Virus record (IMG/VR): IMGVR_UViG_3300035698_018074
Span: 1-45,869 of that record
DNA length: 45,869 bases
Direction: 5' to 3' (one strand)
From: a virus
Positions 28,282 through 36,464 of the stretch are shown piece by piece; the stretch's first letter is position 1; every line of letters begins with the position of its first letter. Position numbers and translations under genes: made by a program. Below the pieces are notes generated by a model, which saw only the letters and a list, made by a program, of their open reading frames with translations, was not told the origin of the DNA and ran no database searches.

Positions 28282-28706
28282 TTTTTTGCTTGCGCCTTGA
28301 GCTTTTCGTCCAATTCCAGGCCAAGGGCTTTGATCTTGCCCTCTACGAAAGCATTGAATAGCGGATCACCCTTCATCAAAGCCACCTTATTCCCTCTCGT
28401 ACAGGGAAGAGGATTAGACGCCTCGTCGGTAAAGTCCCAGGATACAATAGCATAGTCCCAGAAATCATGCATGACCTCAATGCCACCGGGCTTGCGAGTG
28501 TCGATTCTTTGGGTAGTCCCGTCCTCTTCCCACTGCTTCATCTCGATATTCCAAGTTTTACTGGGGACAAAATCCGTTTCAGTTTTAGCCCTGGTATCAT
28601 GGATTTCCATGGAAACGACGGGAGGGACCTTCCGAAGAACCACGGTCCCTCCCTCTGGGTAGGGGTACGAAGTTCCGGGGTTTAAGTTCGATATGTTGAC
28701 TTGCAT
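28275..28706 (-). CDS. Tail assembly chaperone (G-like, 143 aa)
   Basis: Beta-rich N-terminus (MQVNISNLNPGTSYPYPEGG), then a helical tail that ends in the slippery run coding KAQAKNL. It follows the tail tube gene with AAGGAGAGC upstream, and lies before the tape measure gene, the fixed place of the G and G-T chaperones that coat the tape measure before tail tube assembly. Function comes mainly from position and the frameshift. Confidence 0.75.
   Translation of the reverse strand: MQVNISNLNPGTSYPYPEGGTVVLRKVPPVVSMEIHDTRAKTETDFVPSKTWNIEMKQWEEDGTTQRIDTRKPGGIEVMHDFWDYAIVSWDFTDEASNPLPCTRGNKVALMKGDPLFNAFVEGKIKALGLELDEKLKAQAKNL
28281..28287 (-). promoter_or_regulatory. Programmed -1 frameshift site A-AAA-AAC
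   Basis: The zero frame reads GCA AAA AAC TTA TAG; the heptamer fits X-XXY-YYZ exactly. A slip back by one base leads into a frame that stays open for 124 codons (including stop). GGCT/AGCC arms about 20 nt downstream could form a small stem. Confidence 0.8.
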
Positions 28707-28724
28707 GAGCTCTCCTTTTTAAGT

Positions 28725-28755
28725 CCCTGCGTAAGGCCGAAGCCGATACGCAGGG
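28725..28755 (-). other. Stem-loop between tail tube and chaperone genes
   Basis: Nine-bp perfect stem (CCCTGCGTA/TACGCAGGG) with an inner GGC-cgaa-GCC. No T-run follows, so it may be a weak terminator or stabiliser that keeps tail tube mRNA above chaperone mRNA. Confidence 0.6.
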
Positions 28756-28765
28756 TGTGAAGTGT

Positions 28766-29224
28766 TTAGATCAAAACCAAGGGCCCGGAAATCACAAACG
28801 TCATAGAACACGTGGCTAATCCAGATTTATCAGCCCCCATGTCTATGGTCTCTATGTTCGCGTGGGCCACCTCGGTGGAGGCCCCTGTAGTCGTCCACGG
28901 GCTAAAATACCCGGTAGTTTGACACAGTTCGAAGTACGAGGTATCGTTCACGTAGACTCGAAGATTGGATATGTCGGTCCCTTCCACCTGCAAGCGTCGA
29001 AGCTCAGTCTGCCCAGCCGTGTCGAGCAATAGCAAGAGTCCGTTCATGCTCACGGTACCGCCGTCTTTCAGGCTCAGGCAATACTGCTTCCACTCGTTCC
29101 CGAATTCTGTCTCCTCCAACCGGTCCAGGGTAACGCCCGACATCTGAACAGAGAACATTCCTACGACCTTTTTCGCTCCCAGGGTAACTTTGAACTTCTT
29201 CCCTTTATGATACTTAGTTGCCAT
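28766..29224 (-). CDS. Major tail tube protein (152 aa)
   Basis: The length, position before the chaperones and sequence (KFKVTLGAKKVVGMFSVQMS; GLLLLLDTAGQTELRRL; the beta-rich end TCSMTFVISGPLVLI) fit the tube protein of long-tailed phages. A GGAGGAGG site is about 13 nt upstream. Its 3' stem-loop supports high expression. It would polymerise into the hollow tube around the tape measure protein. Confidence 0.75.
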   Translation of the reverse strand: MATKYHKGKKFKVTLGAKKVVGMFSVQMSGVTLDRLEETEFGNEWKQYCLSLKDGGTVSMNGLLLLLDTAGQTELRRLQVEGTDISNLRVYVNDTSYFELCQTTGYFSPWTTTGASTEVAHANIETIDMGADKSGLATCSMTFVISGPLVLI

Positions 29225-29246
29225 TTTTTAGCTGCACCTCCTCCCC

Positions 29247-29708
29247 CTAAACTAACTTTTGTACGGGGACTTTAGTTAACTTCCCGTATGTGTGTATGAC
29301 ATTAGGCCCAGAATGTATGTCGTGATTATCTCCACTGAATAATGCCTGTATGTCGTATAGAGCGCGGTACTCCTCAACCTGGTAGTAGAGCCACGAATTC
29401 AGGTTCCACAGGGATACGTGGTAGGGGTCCTGGAAAGCTCCACGGCCATCAGTCGACGGGGTGAAGTGCTCGAAGATCCCCCCCATCTTCAATACACGAT
29501 GTACCTCCTGGATGAAGGGCACCGTCTGATCCGGGTTTCGCAGATGCTCAAGGAAATCGAAAGCCCGAACAGCGTCGACTGTCCCCTCTTCAAACGGTAG
29601 CCCCTGAGTAACATCGCAGCAAAGATCCGGGGCCATTGAGAGTCGGTTATCTATGTTTACGTACCCCTTTAATTTCCGCATCCCGCAGCCAACGTTAAGC
29701 CTCGGCAT
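29247..29708 (-). CDS. Class I SAM-dependent methyltransferase (153 aa)
   Basis: RLNVGCGMRKLKGYVNIDN (residues 3-21) is a SAM-binding motif I with the acid at the end of strand 2; LPFEEGTVDAVRAFDFLEHL (37-56) fits motifs II-III of the Methyltransf_11 type, and EVHRVLKMGGIF (67-78) is typical of this family. Relatives often lie in sugar-synthesis clusters. As it overlaps a two-domain glycosyltransferase gene by 14 bp, O-methylation of a virion-linked sugar is inferred. Small, but complete for the fold. Confidence 0.8.
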   Translation of the reverse strand: MPRLNVGCGMRKLKGYVNIDNRLSMAPDLCCDVTQGLPFEEGTVDAVRAFDFLEHLRNPDQTVPFIQEVHRVLKMGGIFEHFTPSTDGRGAFQDPYHVSLWNLNSWLYYQVEEYRALYDIQALFSGDNHDIHSGPNVIHTYGKLTKVPVQKLV

Positions 29709-31002
29709 CTGTAGCTCCAGTGTCCTGTTTAGCTGCCCATTCGCAGAATAGTCCGTACATGTGCGAAAAATTTCGGTCGATGGTGAATGTTCGGTTATGC
29801 CCCACCTGAATAGACGTGTCTATCAAGATTTCGAATCCAGCAGTCCTCGCCCTCGAACAGAAGCCGATGTCCTCCCCGATGGTCTGCCCTCTGCTCCCTC
29901 GACCGATGATAAAGGGGTTCCCACCCAAAGCCCGAAAAACTGCGGTGTCTATTCTTAGGCACCCAGTTCCAGTGGCATCTACCTTGATTACGTCTCCTGA
30001 ATACGCCTCCTCCTTGGGAACAAGCGTGTAGCTTTCCAGGGTCCCGCGTCTTAGCACTACGTCGAATGGCTTCCACCGACGATGTACAGGTGCTCCGACT
30101 ATGAAACTGCTGATCGCCATTAACTTGGTGACAGTGTCAGGGGCGTATGTTTGGTCGGTGTCCATGAAAATCACGTCCGTGCAGCCGTTCTGCAACGCCT
30201 GACGAACCATATTCGTGCGAACGTCTGCGATATCCCTGTAACCTTCGCTCGGACGATGCTCGGGGAAAAGCATCTCGGACACCGTGGATAGGTCCATGCC
30301 CAACAGGCTCTTCATGAAATCCACAGAGACCTTTTCATCGGTTATGGGAAAAGCCAGAGCCACACGCCTGTGCTTCGGTTGCCGGGCGGCTCGACGCTCA
30401 ATCAAACGCCTGGTGTACGTCGCCCGGTCGATCCCGAAAGATGCCTGATTGGTCTCAGAGGACGACCGACTCCAAAGGACCTCGCTATCGGAATCGGAGT
30501 CAAGGACTTTGTGATCGTGAAGGACAACGGCCTTTTCAGCGTAGACGTATCGCCCAAGTTCCTCCGCGATATCCCACAGTTCGTTATCGCAGAAATTGTG
30601 TGTATATGCGGTAGAGAAGAAGTCCCCGCCGGTGAATTCAAGGAGTTTCTTGTGCGCGATCCAATGCGTCGGATTCCTGCGTCCGGACTTGTCGTTCAGC
30701 CCCACCAGGCCCCAAGCACGAGAATCTATGACATCGACTTGGTCCGTGAGAGTCTGCATAGCTGCGATAGCCTCGACCAAGAACCCCGGCTGCGGTGACG
30801 TATCATCCCCGATAAAGCAGACGAGCTCATACTGCGTTCTCGCGACGAGCCTCTTTACCATTTCAGGACACCCGATACTATCGACATCCTCTTCCCACAG
30901 GACCTCTATTTCACATGGCTGAAGGCCCGAGTTATCATGGACCTGCTGAACAAGCTTTTCTATGTTCTCCGGCCTAACGACCGGAATTATCACTGATATC
31001 AT
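29695..31002 (-). CDS. Two-domain family-2-type glycosyltransferase (435 aa)
   Basis: N-terminal domain: MISVIIPVVRPENIEKLVQQ with FIGDDTSPQPGF (acid set 65-67). C-terminal domain: VALAFPITDEKVSVDFMKSL, then VIFMDTDQTYAPDTV with a DxD set at 281-283. Each is a GT-A fold with nucleotide-sugar binding acids. The start at 31002 follows GGAGGTACAT. It could build a two-sugar chain on a tail or head protein, or change host surface sugars (inference). Confidence 0.8.
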   Translation of the reverse strand: MISVIIPVVRPENIEKLVQQVHDNSGLQPCEIEVLWEEDVDSIGCPEMVKRLVARTQYELVCFIGDDTSPQPGFLVEAIAAMQTLTDQVDVIDSRAWGLVGLNDKSGRRNPTHWIAHKKLLEFTGGDFFSTAYTHNFCDNELWDIAEELGRYVYAEKAVVLHDHKVLDSDSDSEVLWSRSSSETNQASFGIDRATYTRRLIERRAARQPKHRRVALAFPITDEKVSVDFMKSLLGMDLSTVSEMLFPEHRPSEGYRDIADVRTNMVRQALQNGCTDVIFMDTDQTYAPDTVTKLMAISSFIVGAPVHRRWKPFDVVLRRGTLESYTLVPKEEAYSGDVIKVDATGTGCLRIDTAVFRALGGNPFIIGRGSRGQTIGEDIGFCSRARTAGFEILIDTSIQVGHNRTFTIDRNFSHMYGLFCEWAAKQDTGATDAEA

Positions 31003-31058
31003 ATGTACCTCCAAGGTAAGTTATTATAGTTCCTACATAGGCACTGCAAGTACCATGC

Positions 31059-31454
31059 CTATTCGCAATACGCCCCCTCATAAAAGATAGTGTACTGCCA
31101 TACGCCATCCTGCGGGAATTCCTCTATCCTCCCGCCTGATACGCGCTCAATGAATTGGGATGTGAGACCAGCGTAAGTGAGTTCCGCGTCATCGAACAAA
31201 GCCGTCAGGGACCTCTTGTAGGTATGAATACTTTGGCTGCTCTTCTCCTGCGCGTATAGGGTGAACAGTAAGTCGTATTCTTCGTACCCATCCCCCCCTA
31301 ACAGGTATTCTGGACCCTCGCCCACCTCAGTCACGACGCAGTACGGATAAGTGGCGTTGGTAGGGGCCGTCGTGTTATACAGTCGGCCCCCGAGATACGT
31401 GCTCAGGGCACTCCCATAGAACAGGGCGGATAGGGCTTTGAAAACTAAGTCCAC
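31059..31454 (-). CDS. Tail terminator/completion protein (131 aa)
   Basis: Alpha/beta protein of the DUF3168/gpU class by layout: FKALSALFYGSALSTYLGGR, PYCVVTEVGEG, LFTLYAQEKSSQSIHTY, FYEGAYCE. Its position, after the HK97 gp10-like gene and before the tail tube gene, is the usual one. GTG start with GGGGGTAAC upstream. It caps the tail tube and joins it to the head. Confidence 0.7.
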   Translation of the reverse strand: MDLVFKALSALFYGSALSTYLGGRLYNTTAPTNATYPYCVVTEVGEGPEYLLGGDGYEEYDLLFTLYAQEKSSQSIHTYKRSLTALFDDAELTYAGLTSQFIERVSGGRIEEFPQDGVWQYTIFYEGAYCE

Positions 31455-31825
31455 GTTACCCCCTTCTCTTTCAGTCGTCTCTGGAATATGTCCCGGATCT
31501 TCTTCTTCCGCCGTTTGATCGCAGGACGGAGGTATGGAGTACCCGGCCTTTTTGTGGTCCCCAGTTCAACATGGATGGCGTAGTATCGTGTGTAGTTCCC
31601 GCTGGCCTGGGCCTCAATCACATACCCGTCTTTTTTCCCTTGCTTTACGTGTATGCTGATCTCAGAGGCTAAGGTACCAGAGGATGCAGGAGCAATGCGC
31701 TCTAAGTTCTGTTTTGCGGCTTCGGCGACGATCTCTGCACCCTCTTTCGCTGCATCCATGGCGACGTCCTTGACGCTGTCCATCCAAGCTTTCAAAACAT
31801 GCGGATTGACCTTAACTCGTGCCAC
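31445..31825 (-). CDS. HK97 gp10-like tail/neck protein (126 aa)
   Basis: Residues 20-110 (DAAKEGAEIVAEAAKQNLER, SSGTLASEISI, YYAIHVELGTTKRPGTPYLR) match the HK97-gp10 family with its conserved HVELGT...P(Y/F)LRPA. GTG start at 31825 with GGGAGGAGGG upstream; a longer frame would run into the preceding glycosyltransferase. It belongs with the terminator in tail completion. Confidence 0.8.
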   Translation of the reverse strand: MARVKVNPHVLKAWMDSVKDVAMDAAKEGAEIVAEAAKQNLERIAPASSGTLASEISIHVKQGKKDGYVIEAQASGNYTRYYAIHVELGTTKRPGTPYLRPAIKRRKKKIRDIFQRRLKEKGVTWT

Positions 31826-32519
31826 TAATACCCTCCTCCCGGTTGTGCTTGGCTCGCCCGGACAATTCGTGGTACTCAAGATCTATGTCTTCCCGGTACT
31901 GGTTGAAGTCCTGCATGTCTAAAAGGTCTACCCACACATCTTGGAGGAAGCCTTTTTTCCACCCCTGATTAAGGGCTTGCAAAGTCCACCAAGCGCTAAG
32001 ACCCTCATTCACCAGTTTTGGCGCGCCTATCCTGTCACGTCTCAAGACCACCCCTGATCCGCCTACCGCAGGGCGGACTATGACATCTCCATAGGTACTG
32101 GACAGGCAGGGACTTTTAACCTTCATCTCTGCGAAAGAGCCATAGTTCCGGTCCACGATTGCGTGGTTCGCCTGTAAAACTTCGAAGTCAGTTTCGAGGA
32201 GCGCTGCATGAAGACGCTCAAGCCACTGCGGCTGGACAAGGGTATCGTTGTCCACTTTAGCCACCACCTGAGCATTCGGGGTAGCCGCAAAAAGAGCATT
32301 CATGGCACCCGCGATACCCCCGTTCTTCGAGTGCAGTTTTAGGTAAAACCCTGAACTGCCAGCCAACAGAGATCTTAGATACGGAACTGTGCCATCGGTA
32401 GACCCATTATCAACCACCATTATTTGGCCTTCTGGGGTATTTTGGAGGAGGGCTGGCAGTGTTTTTTTCGTGTACTCAAGTCGGTTGAACGTCGTGTACA
32501 ACACAGGTATTTGTCCCAC
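31812..32519 (-). CDS. Family-2-type glycosyltransferase (235 aa)
   Basis: GT-A fold: PVLYTTFNRLEYTKKTLPAL, VVDNGSTDGTVPYLRSLL (acid at about 37), NGGIAGAMNALF, and VVAKVDNDTLVQPQWLERLH with the DxD-like set near 89-91. The GTG start at 32519 has AGGAG 7 nt upstream, and the previous connector gene stops 10 bp earlier. It lies between connector and tail genes, where glycosyltransferases are not part of normal assembly, so sugar decoration of virion proteins is inferred. Confidence 0.8.
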   Translation of the reverse strand: MGQIPVLYTTFNRLEYTKKTLPALLQNTPEGQIMVVDNGSTDGTVPYLRSLLAGSSGFYLKLHSKNGGIAGAMNALFAATPNAQVVAKVDNDTLVQPQWLERLHAALLETDFEVLQANHAIVDRNYGSFAEMKVKSPCLSSTYGDVIVRPAVGGSGVVLRRDRIGAPKLVNEGLSAWWTLQALNQGWKKGFLQDVWVDLLDMQDFNQYREDIDLEYHELSGRAKHNREEGISGTS

Positions 32520-32529
32520 GGGATCTCTC

Positions 32530-32865
32530 CTATACCCCAACTTCACGGGCGATTATTTTTAGGTACTCATTAGCCTCTTCGACGTTCAGGGCTTTCTGTA
32601 TGTCGAAAATCCTTGCCCCGAAGAGAACCCTGTCCTTCGGCGTTATCCCGGATCGATACCGGACCTGGATAGCATGCGACACGTCATAGTTCTGCTTCTG
32701 GTACCATTCCTGCTCTCTCCCTGGCAGGGGGCGGATGGAGGCAGATATGGTCATTTTCGTGCTCCAAACTTCAGTGGAGCCCATGAGACCATCAGGCACC
32801 AGCTTTTTTTCTTGGATAGAGATCCGACGGTTATATGCACCAGCCCCAGGCGGCACGGTCAACAT
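32530..32865 (-). CDS. Head-tail adaptor / head closure protein (111 aa)
   Basis: RRISIQEKKLVPDGLMGSTE, ASIRPLPGREQEWYQKQNYD, HAIQVRYRSGITPKDRVLFG, FDIQKALNVEEANEYLKIIA is the standard pattern of the phage head-tail joining (SPP1 gp16/HK97 gp7-like) family. Overlaps the upstream connector gene by 7 bp. It closes the portal and receives the tail. Confidence 0.88.
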   Translation of the reverse strand: MLTVPPGAGAYNRRISIQEKKLVPDGLMGSTEVWSTKMTISASIRPLPGREQEWYQKQNYDVSHAIQVRYRSGITPKDRVLFGARIFDIQKALNVEEANEYLKIIAREVGV

Positions 32866-33440
32866 ACGTTGAACCCGTTCGAGAACATGAGATATCGGTT
32901 CTCGGTCAATCGCTGTTCTATGGGCGTGGTTCCCATGACGATGATCTTGCTTTCCCGGAAAGATAGGTTGTCAGCACACTCAATAAACATGAGTCGCTTC
33001 AACCCATTGGGGACAATTGAATATCCGACAACATACTGAACGGTGATAGCTTCGCTCTCGTACAGTGACGGGTAGGTAAAAGTGTCCCTGAACCGCACAT
33101 GCCCCTGGTCAGTACCGACGCCACGGAGATCGTAATCAGTCGAGTCAACCGTCTGAGAGGCCTTATTATCGTCCAGATAAGTAACGGACGTGAGGCTCTG
33201 TAATTCACCCATGGGAAAATACGATAGCGCTTCGGCCCAGGTGTCACAGGTAAGTTGCCAAGTCTGATCAACGATCGCTCGTCCGAGCAACGTCTCAAAA
33301 GTATCTGTGGCACCTGCTATGGCCGCGTTCAAGACCGTGTCCCAGGCTGTCTCAGTCAACTCGATCGACATGTAAGGTTTGAGCTCGGCCAAAGTCAACG
33401 GGTACGTCGCCGCCGGTGTTATGAGTTTCTTGGTCAGCAT
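32859..33440 (-). CDS. Head-tail connector, gp6-like (193 aa)
   Basis: Helical protein of the HK97 gp6/phiE125 gp8 class: TLAELKPYMSIELTETAWDT, LNAAIAGATDTFETLLGRAI, a beta part with ITVQYVVGYS and a C-terminal helix. GAGGGGTGAT precedes the ATG. It forms the first ring below the portal. Confidence 0.85.
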   Translation of the reverse strand: MLTKKLITPAATYPLTLAELKPYMSIELTETAWDTVLNAAIAGATDTFETLLGRAIVDQTWQLTCDTWAEALSYFPMGELQSLTSVTYLDDNKASQTVDSTDYDLRGVGTDQGHVRFRDTFTYPSLYESEAITVQYVVGYSIVPNGLKRLMFIECADNLSFRESKIIVMGTTPIEQRLTENRYLMFSNGFNVC

Positions 33441-33441
33441 A

Positions 33442-34062
33442 TCACCCCTCGTAGGTATGCAACCCCAACATGAAATCCAGGGTCGCGCTGTCTGTCTCGC
33501 ATGCGAGTTTCACCCATAGCTTATTCGTACATGGGACGCATTGGGTAGTGAAAATGATGGCTGAGACGGAGCCCTTTTTCGGGAAAAACCCCACCACCTC
33601 GGATTGAAAAGTAGCAGAACCTACGTCATCCGTGGCTCCGCTCCAAAGCTGAAGTCTGTAGATTTTATCCTCCGTACCCACATCAGTCACCAGCAACTTA
33701 TGCACATGGAAATTAACAGCGTCGGCGTCCACAGCCTGAATTTCGTCCCCGTCTGAAATTTTAAGTGGCGTCCCAAAAGCTTCCCCTGTTCCTGCCGTAA
33801 CCTGAAACTCCGTTAAGGATGCCGGGTCTAAAAAACCATCCCCCGCCGCCTTACCGAACCATAGTTCGGCTGCGTGTCCACGCCGACAGATCCCCTTCAG
33901 CATGTACCCGACGCTCCACTGACGAGCATGGAGACCGTCCGAAACAACGTTATCGAAATCGTTGCCCGAAGCCTGAACACGTGACGATATGAGGGTTGTC
34001 ATCGCGAGGAAAACCCAGACGGACACGAGAAAACCTATGACTGCTTTATCGATCTTGCTCAT
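33442..34062 (-). CDS. Virion-region protein with N-terminal membrane/signal segment (206 aa)
   Basis: MSKIDKAVIGFLVSVWVFLA gives a short positive start and one hydrophobic span; VQA at 29-31 could be a signal peptidase site. The rest is beta-rich (VNFHVHKLLVTDVGTEDKIY, FQSEVVGFFPKKGSVSAII) and has two CxxC-like Cys near QCVPCTNKLW. AAGGGG is the ribosome site. It sits between head and connector genes. An exported or membrane-bound phage protein inside this operon is unusual. Confidence 0.65.
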   Translation of the reverse strand: MSKIDKAVIGFLVSVWVFLAMTTLISSRVQASGNDFDNVVSDGLHARQWSVGYMLKGICRRGHAAELWFGKAAGDGFLDPASLTEFQVTAGTGEAFGTPLKISDGDEIQAVDADAVNFHVHKLLVTDVGTEDKIYRLQLWSGATDDVGSATFQSEVVGFFPKKGSVSAIIFTTQCVPCTNKLWVKLACETDSATLDFMLGLHTYEG

Positions 34063-34406
34063 GTGATGTCCCCTTGTGCTATAATGCATATGTTCCCTGC
34101 CCCGGAAGCATCCACCGTAAGATCCGTGGCTTCCGTGCATTGGAGTGGTGGGTTGAAGGTAAATTGAACAAAGGACGCTGCCCCCATGGAAATGGGGCCG
34201 ATAAGGGCCGTTGTAACCGCCCCTGCTGTCTCGCCATCCCCTATTGTTATGCTGATTGCGTCCTCCGAGTAGATCGTGATCGACCTAAGCTTAATTGTTT
34301 TAGCTGCAACGAAGGGTACGACAATCTCACATCCGCTTGCATCTGCCGATACAGCATTCTTTAAGAAACCCTGTCTATTGACAGGGGAAGTTATGGTAAT
34401 AGACAT
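34059..34406 (-). CDS. Beta-rich structural-region protein (115 aa)
   Basis: Unrecognised. Residues 1-115 are all beta-like (MSITITSPVNRQGFLKNAVS, TIKLRSITIYSEDAISITIG), with no charge clusters. AAGGAGAAC precedes the ATG. Its end overlaps the next gene by 4 bp. A decoration or minor head protein is likely from location only. Confidence 0.6.
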   Translation of the reverse strand: MSITITSPVNRQGFLKNAVSADASGCEIVVPFVAAKTIKLRSITIYSEDAISITIGDGETAGAVTTALIGPISMGAASFVQFTFNPPLQCTEATDLTVDASGAGNICIIAQGDIT

Positions 34407-34415
34407 CAGTTCTCC

Positions 34416-34739
34416 TTATAGCCCGTCGTAGCACTTGAAATGAATTGTTCCGACCCACACGTCCCCCGTCGTGGTTGTTGCAGCACAAATCAGGATATAC
34501 GAAGTGCCGCTCACCCCTCCTATGACATAGGGCTTCATCAGCGTGTCTGTGAAGGTGCTTAAATCAGAATCAACGACCTCATCCGTGGCACTCTCACCGG
34601 AGGCGGTCACCGCCGAAAAAGTGACCCCTGAAATGGTGTCAGACCCAAGCCATGTTTCGAGGTCAATGTCAATGGCATACTTATCCCCAGGGGATTTATA
34701 CGGAATGACCATGCCACTTTTATCCATGAGAATGCTCAT
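34416..34739 (-). CDS. Ig-like structural-region protein (107 aa)
   Basis: Starts MSILMDKSGMVIPYKSPGDK and is a compact beta sandwich (LGSDTISGVTFSAVTASGES, TLMKPYVIGGVSGTSYILIC). The pattern resembles phage proteins that decorate heads or act as adaptors. ATG 34739 has GGAGAGGG upstream. The start lies 2 bp after the previous stop. Confidence 0.6.
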   Translation of the reverse strand: MSILMDKSGMVIPYKSPGDKYAIDIDLETWLGSDTISGVTFSAVTASGESATDEVVDSDLSTFTDTLMKPYVIGGVSGTSYILICAATTTTGDVWVGTIHFKCYDGL

Positions 34740-34741
34740 GC

Positions 34742-35188
34742 TCACGCCCTCTCCACTGTTAAGGTCCACGTCGTTGTGAGAGTGTCGTTAATACTTTTTT
34801 TTAAGCTCGTACCTGCCGAGTCGTAACAAACAAGACCCGTGTCCTCGGACGCAGAATTAGACGTTCCGATCTCCTCTATGTCACCAGTACCGACCCCTGG
34901 CCCCATTATACAGGTCATTGTAAGTACCCCGGATAGTTGGGTCTTGGTAGTGAGGGCCGTCCGAGAACTCGCGATGGGGGCTGCAAGCCCGGCATCCGTG
35001 AGGCCTTGCCCGGAGCCTGTTCCTACTTCCATCCAACCCGGGGTTGCTATGGTAGGTGAGGATAGCAACTGATCCATGATCATCGCGAGTCCAAAGTCCG
35101 TCACCAAGTTAAAGTTCTTCTGTACAGCCTTAACCTTTCCGTCCTGATCAAAAAGTATCTTGGATATAAAACCCTTAACCTTTAGCAT
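34742..35188 (-). CDS. Structural-region protein (148 aa)
   Basis: Unrecognised as a family. The chain GKVKAVQKNFNLVTDFGLAM, LLSSPTIATPGWMEVGTGSG and TTTWTLTVERA is typical of small phage head or tail proteins that lie next to Ig-like ones. GAAGGGAC lies before the ATG. Confidence 0.6.
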   Translation of the reverse strand: MLKVKGFISKILFDQDGKVKAVQKNFNLVTDFGLAMIMDQLLSSPTIATPGWMEVGTGSGQGLTDAGLAAPIASSRTALTTKTQLSGVLTMTCIMGPGVGTGDIEEIGTSNSASEDTGLVCYDSAGTSLKKSINDTLTTTWTLTVERA

Positions 35189-35194
35189 GTCCCT

Positions 35195-35464
35195 TCAAAC
35201 CTCGCTGAGAACTCTAAAATTTGGTTTAGCACTTACCTCGAATGTGCTCTTTGTCATACCCACCTTAAATGCGTACCTCGATTGAGGTAGAACTAAATTA
35301 AGATCATCAGTGAGGGTAATCGCATCCGCCCGCCCCATCTCAAAACTCCTGGAGGCTACATCCGACACCTCGATTAAATCAGACAGAAACAGCGTATGCA
35401 GTACTGGTGCCGCCGGTTGAAAGGCTCCGATTGCCGTACTGTGCTGAAACGCCCCAATTGCCAT
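35195..35464 (-). CDS. Small protein with AIGAFQ repeat (89 aa)
   Basis: The start is MAIGAFQHSTAIGAFQPAAP, two AIGAFQ units 10 residues apart. A hydrophobic, then acidic stretch and a beta-like end follow. Such repeated AIG(A/T)FQ starts are seen in phage structural regions. Ribosome site GGGGTCGGA. No function is assigned. Confidence 0.6.
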   Translation of the reverse strand: MAIGAFQHSTAIGAFQPAAPVLHTLFLSDLIEVSDVASRSFEMGRADAITLTDDLNLVLPQSRYAFKVGMTKSTFEVSAKPNFRVLSEV

Positions 35465-36457
35465 TTATCCGACCCCTAAGTCGAGGAGTTTGTCTTTCCC
35501 TTCCATAGGGTTCGGGCTTGCCCATGAAAAATTACCGTTTGCGGCGTCCACATATGCTGGATCTACTGATATGGAATTAGGTCCTTTAGCGGAATTATTT
35601 TCGCTTGCTCCATTATCCCATGACATGTCTTTTGTGTTGCCGAAGTAATTGTTGTAGTCATCCATGAATGGAACGACTACAACACCAGCATTGTCGAACA
35701 ATATTCCGGTCGTGTTGTTGGTTATACTGTTATTAAATGCGAGTAGCCCTAAGTCTCTACCTTTTATTCCAATAGTATTGCCATAAATTGTGTTATTCCT
35801 GACCGTGCCTGCATAATGAGCGAAAATCCCGGTTCCGTTGCCGGAAAAAATGCTATTCTGGATTACTTTATCACCCCTGGTTGTGTACGCACCTATGGCG
35901 GAATCGTGGCACCAGCATTCAGATATTTTGCCACCTACACTTGTTTTAATCGCGTATCCAAGCGTAGAAATTGCCTCGCAAAATAAGAATTCAGACCCTG
36001 TTCCGCCAGCGCTGAAACCGGACCTTAACGCTACTCCTGAAGAATTTGAAGCATAGCAATTATAGCACTTACTATATTTGTCGAAAGCAAAAGCAGTAAT
36101 TCCTGTGCATGTCGCTCTTAGGTTGTAAAGGTTCCAATACTCATCCACCTGAAATCGATAAGCTCCACATGCAAAAAGTGGTCTGTTGACACCTGACGCA
36201 TGATCAGCATTGGTCGGTGGCTCCGCTGTTGTTCCAGTGTTGACACCTATTATTACTGCCGGAAGTGCCTCTGCTCCGTCCCTTGGAGATAAAAGGCTTG
36301 CCGTAAGAGTATAAGTCCCTCCGGCCACAAAATATATATCGCCGGCTGCGGTTGTTGACAGTAAATGCGCCATCAATTCAACGATGCTAAAAGCATTCGC
36401 CCAATTAGCCCCGGTCTTAGCACCGGATCCCGCCGGGGTAGCATAAAAAAAGGACAT
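35465..36457 (-). CDS. Right-handed beta-helix protein (330 aa)
   Basis: Residues about 1-110 form a cap (FFYATPAGSGAKTGANWANA). Residues about 110-310 are repeated short strands with Asn/Gly turns (NSIFSGNGTGIFAHYAGTVR, NNTIYGNTIGIKGRDLG, NNSITNNTTGILFDNAG), the mark of a pectate-lyase-like beta-helix. Such folds serve as phage tail spikes and glycan depolymerases. Here the gene lies in the head region, so a head fibre or spike is possible. Confidence 0.75.
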   Translation of the reverse strand: MSFFYATPAGSGAKTGANWANAFSIVELMAHLLSTTAAGDIYFVAGGTYTLTASLLSPRDGAEALPAVIIGVNTGTTAEPPTNADHASGVNRPLFACGAYRFQVDEYWNLYNLRATCTGITAFAFDKYSKCYNCYASNSSGVALRSGFSAGGTGSEFLFCEAISTLGYAIKTSVGGKISECWCHDSAIGAYTTRGDKVIQNSIFSGNGTGIFAHYAGTVRNNTIYGNTIGIKGRDLGLLAFNNSITNNTTGILFDNAGVVVVPFMDDYNNYFGNTKDMSWDNGASENNSAKGPNSISVDPAYVDAANGNFSWASPNPMEGKDKLLDLGVG

Positions 36458-36464
36458 TAATTAA

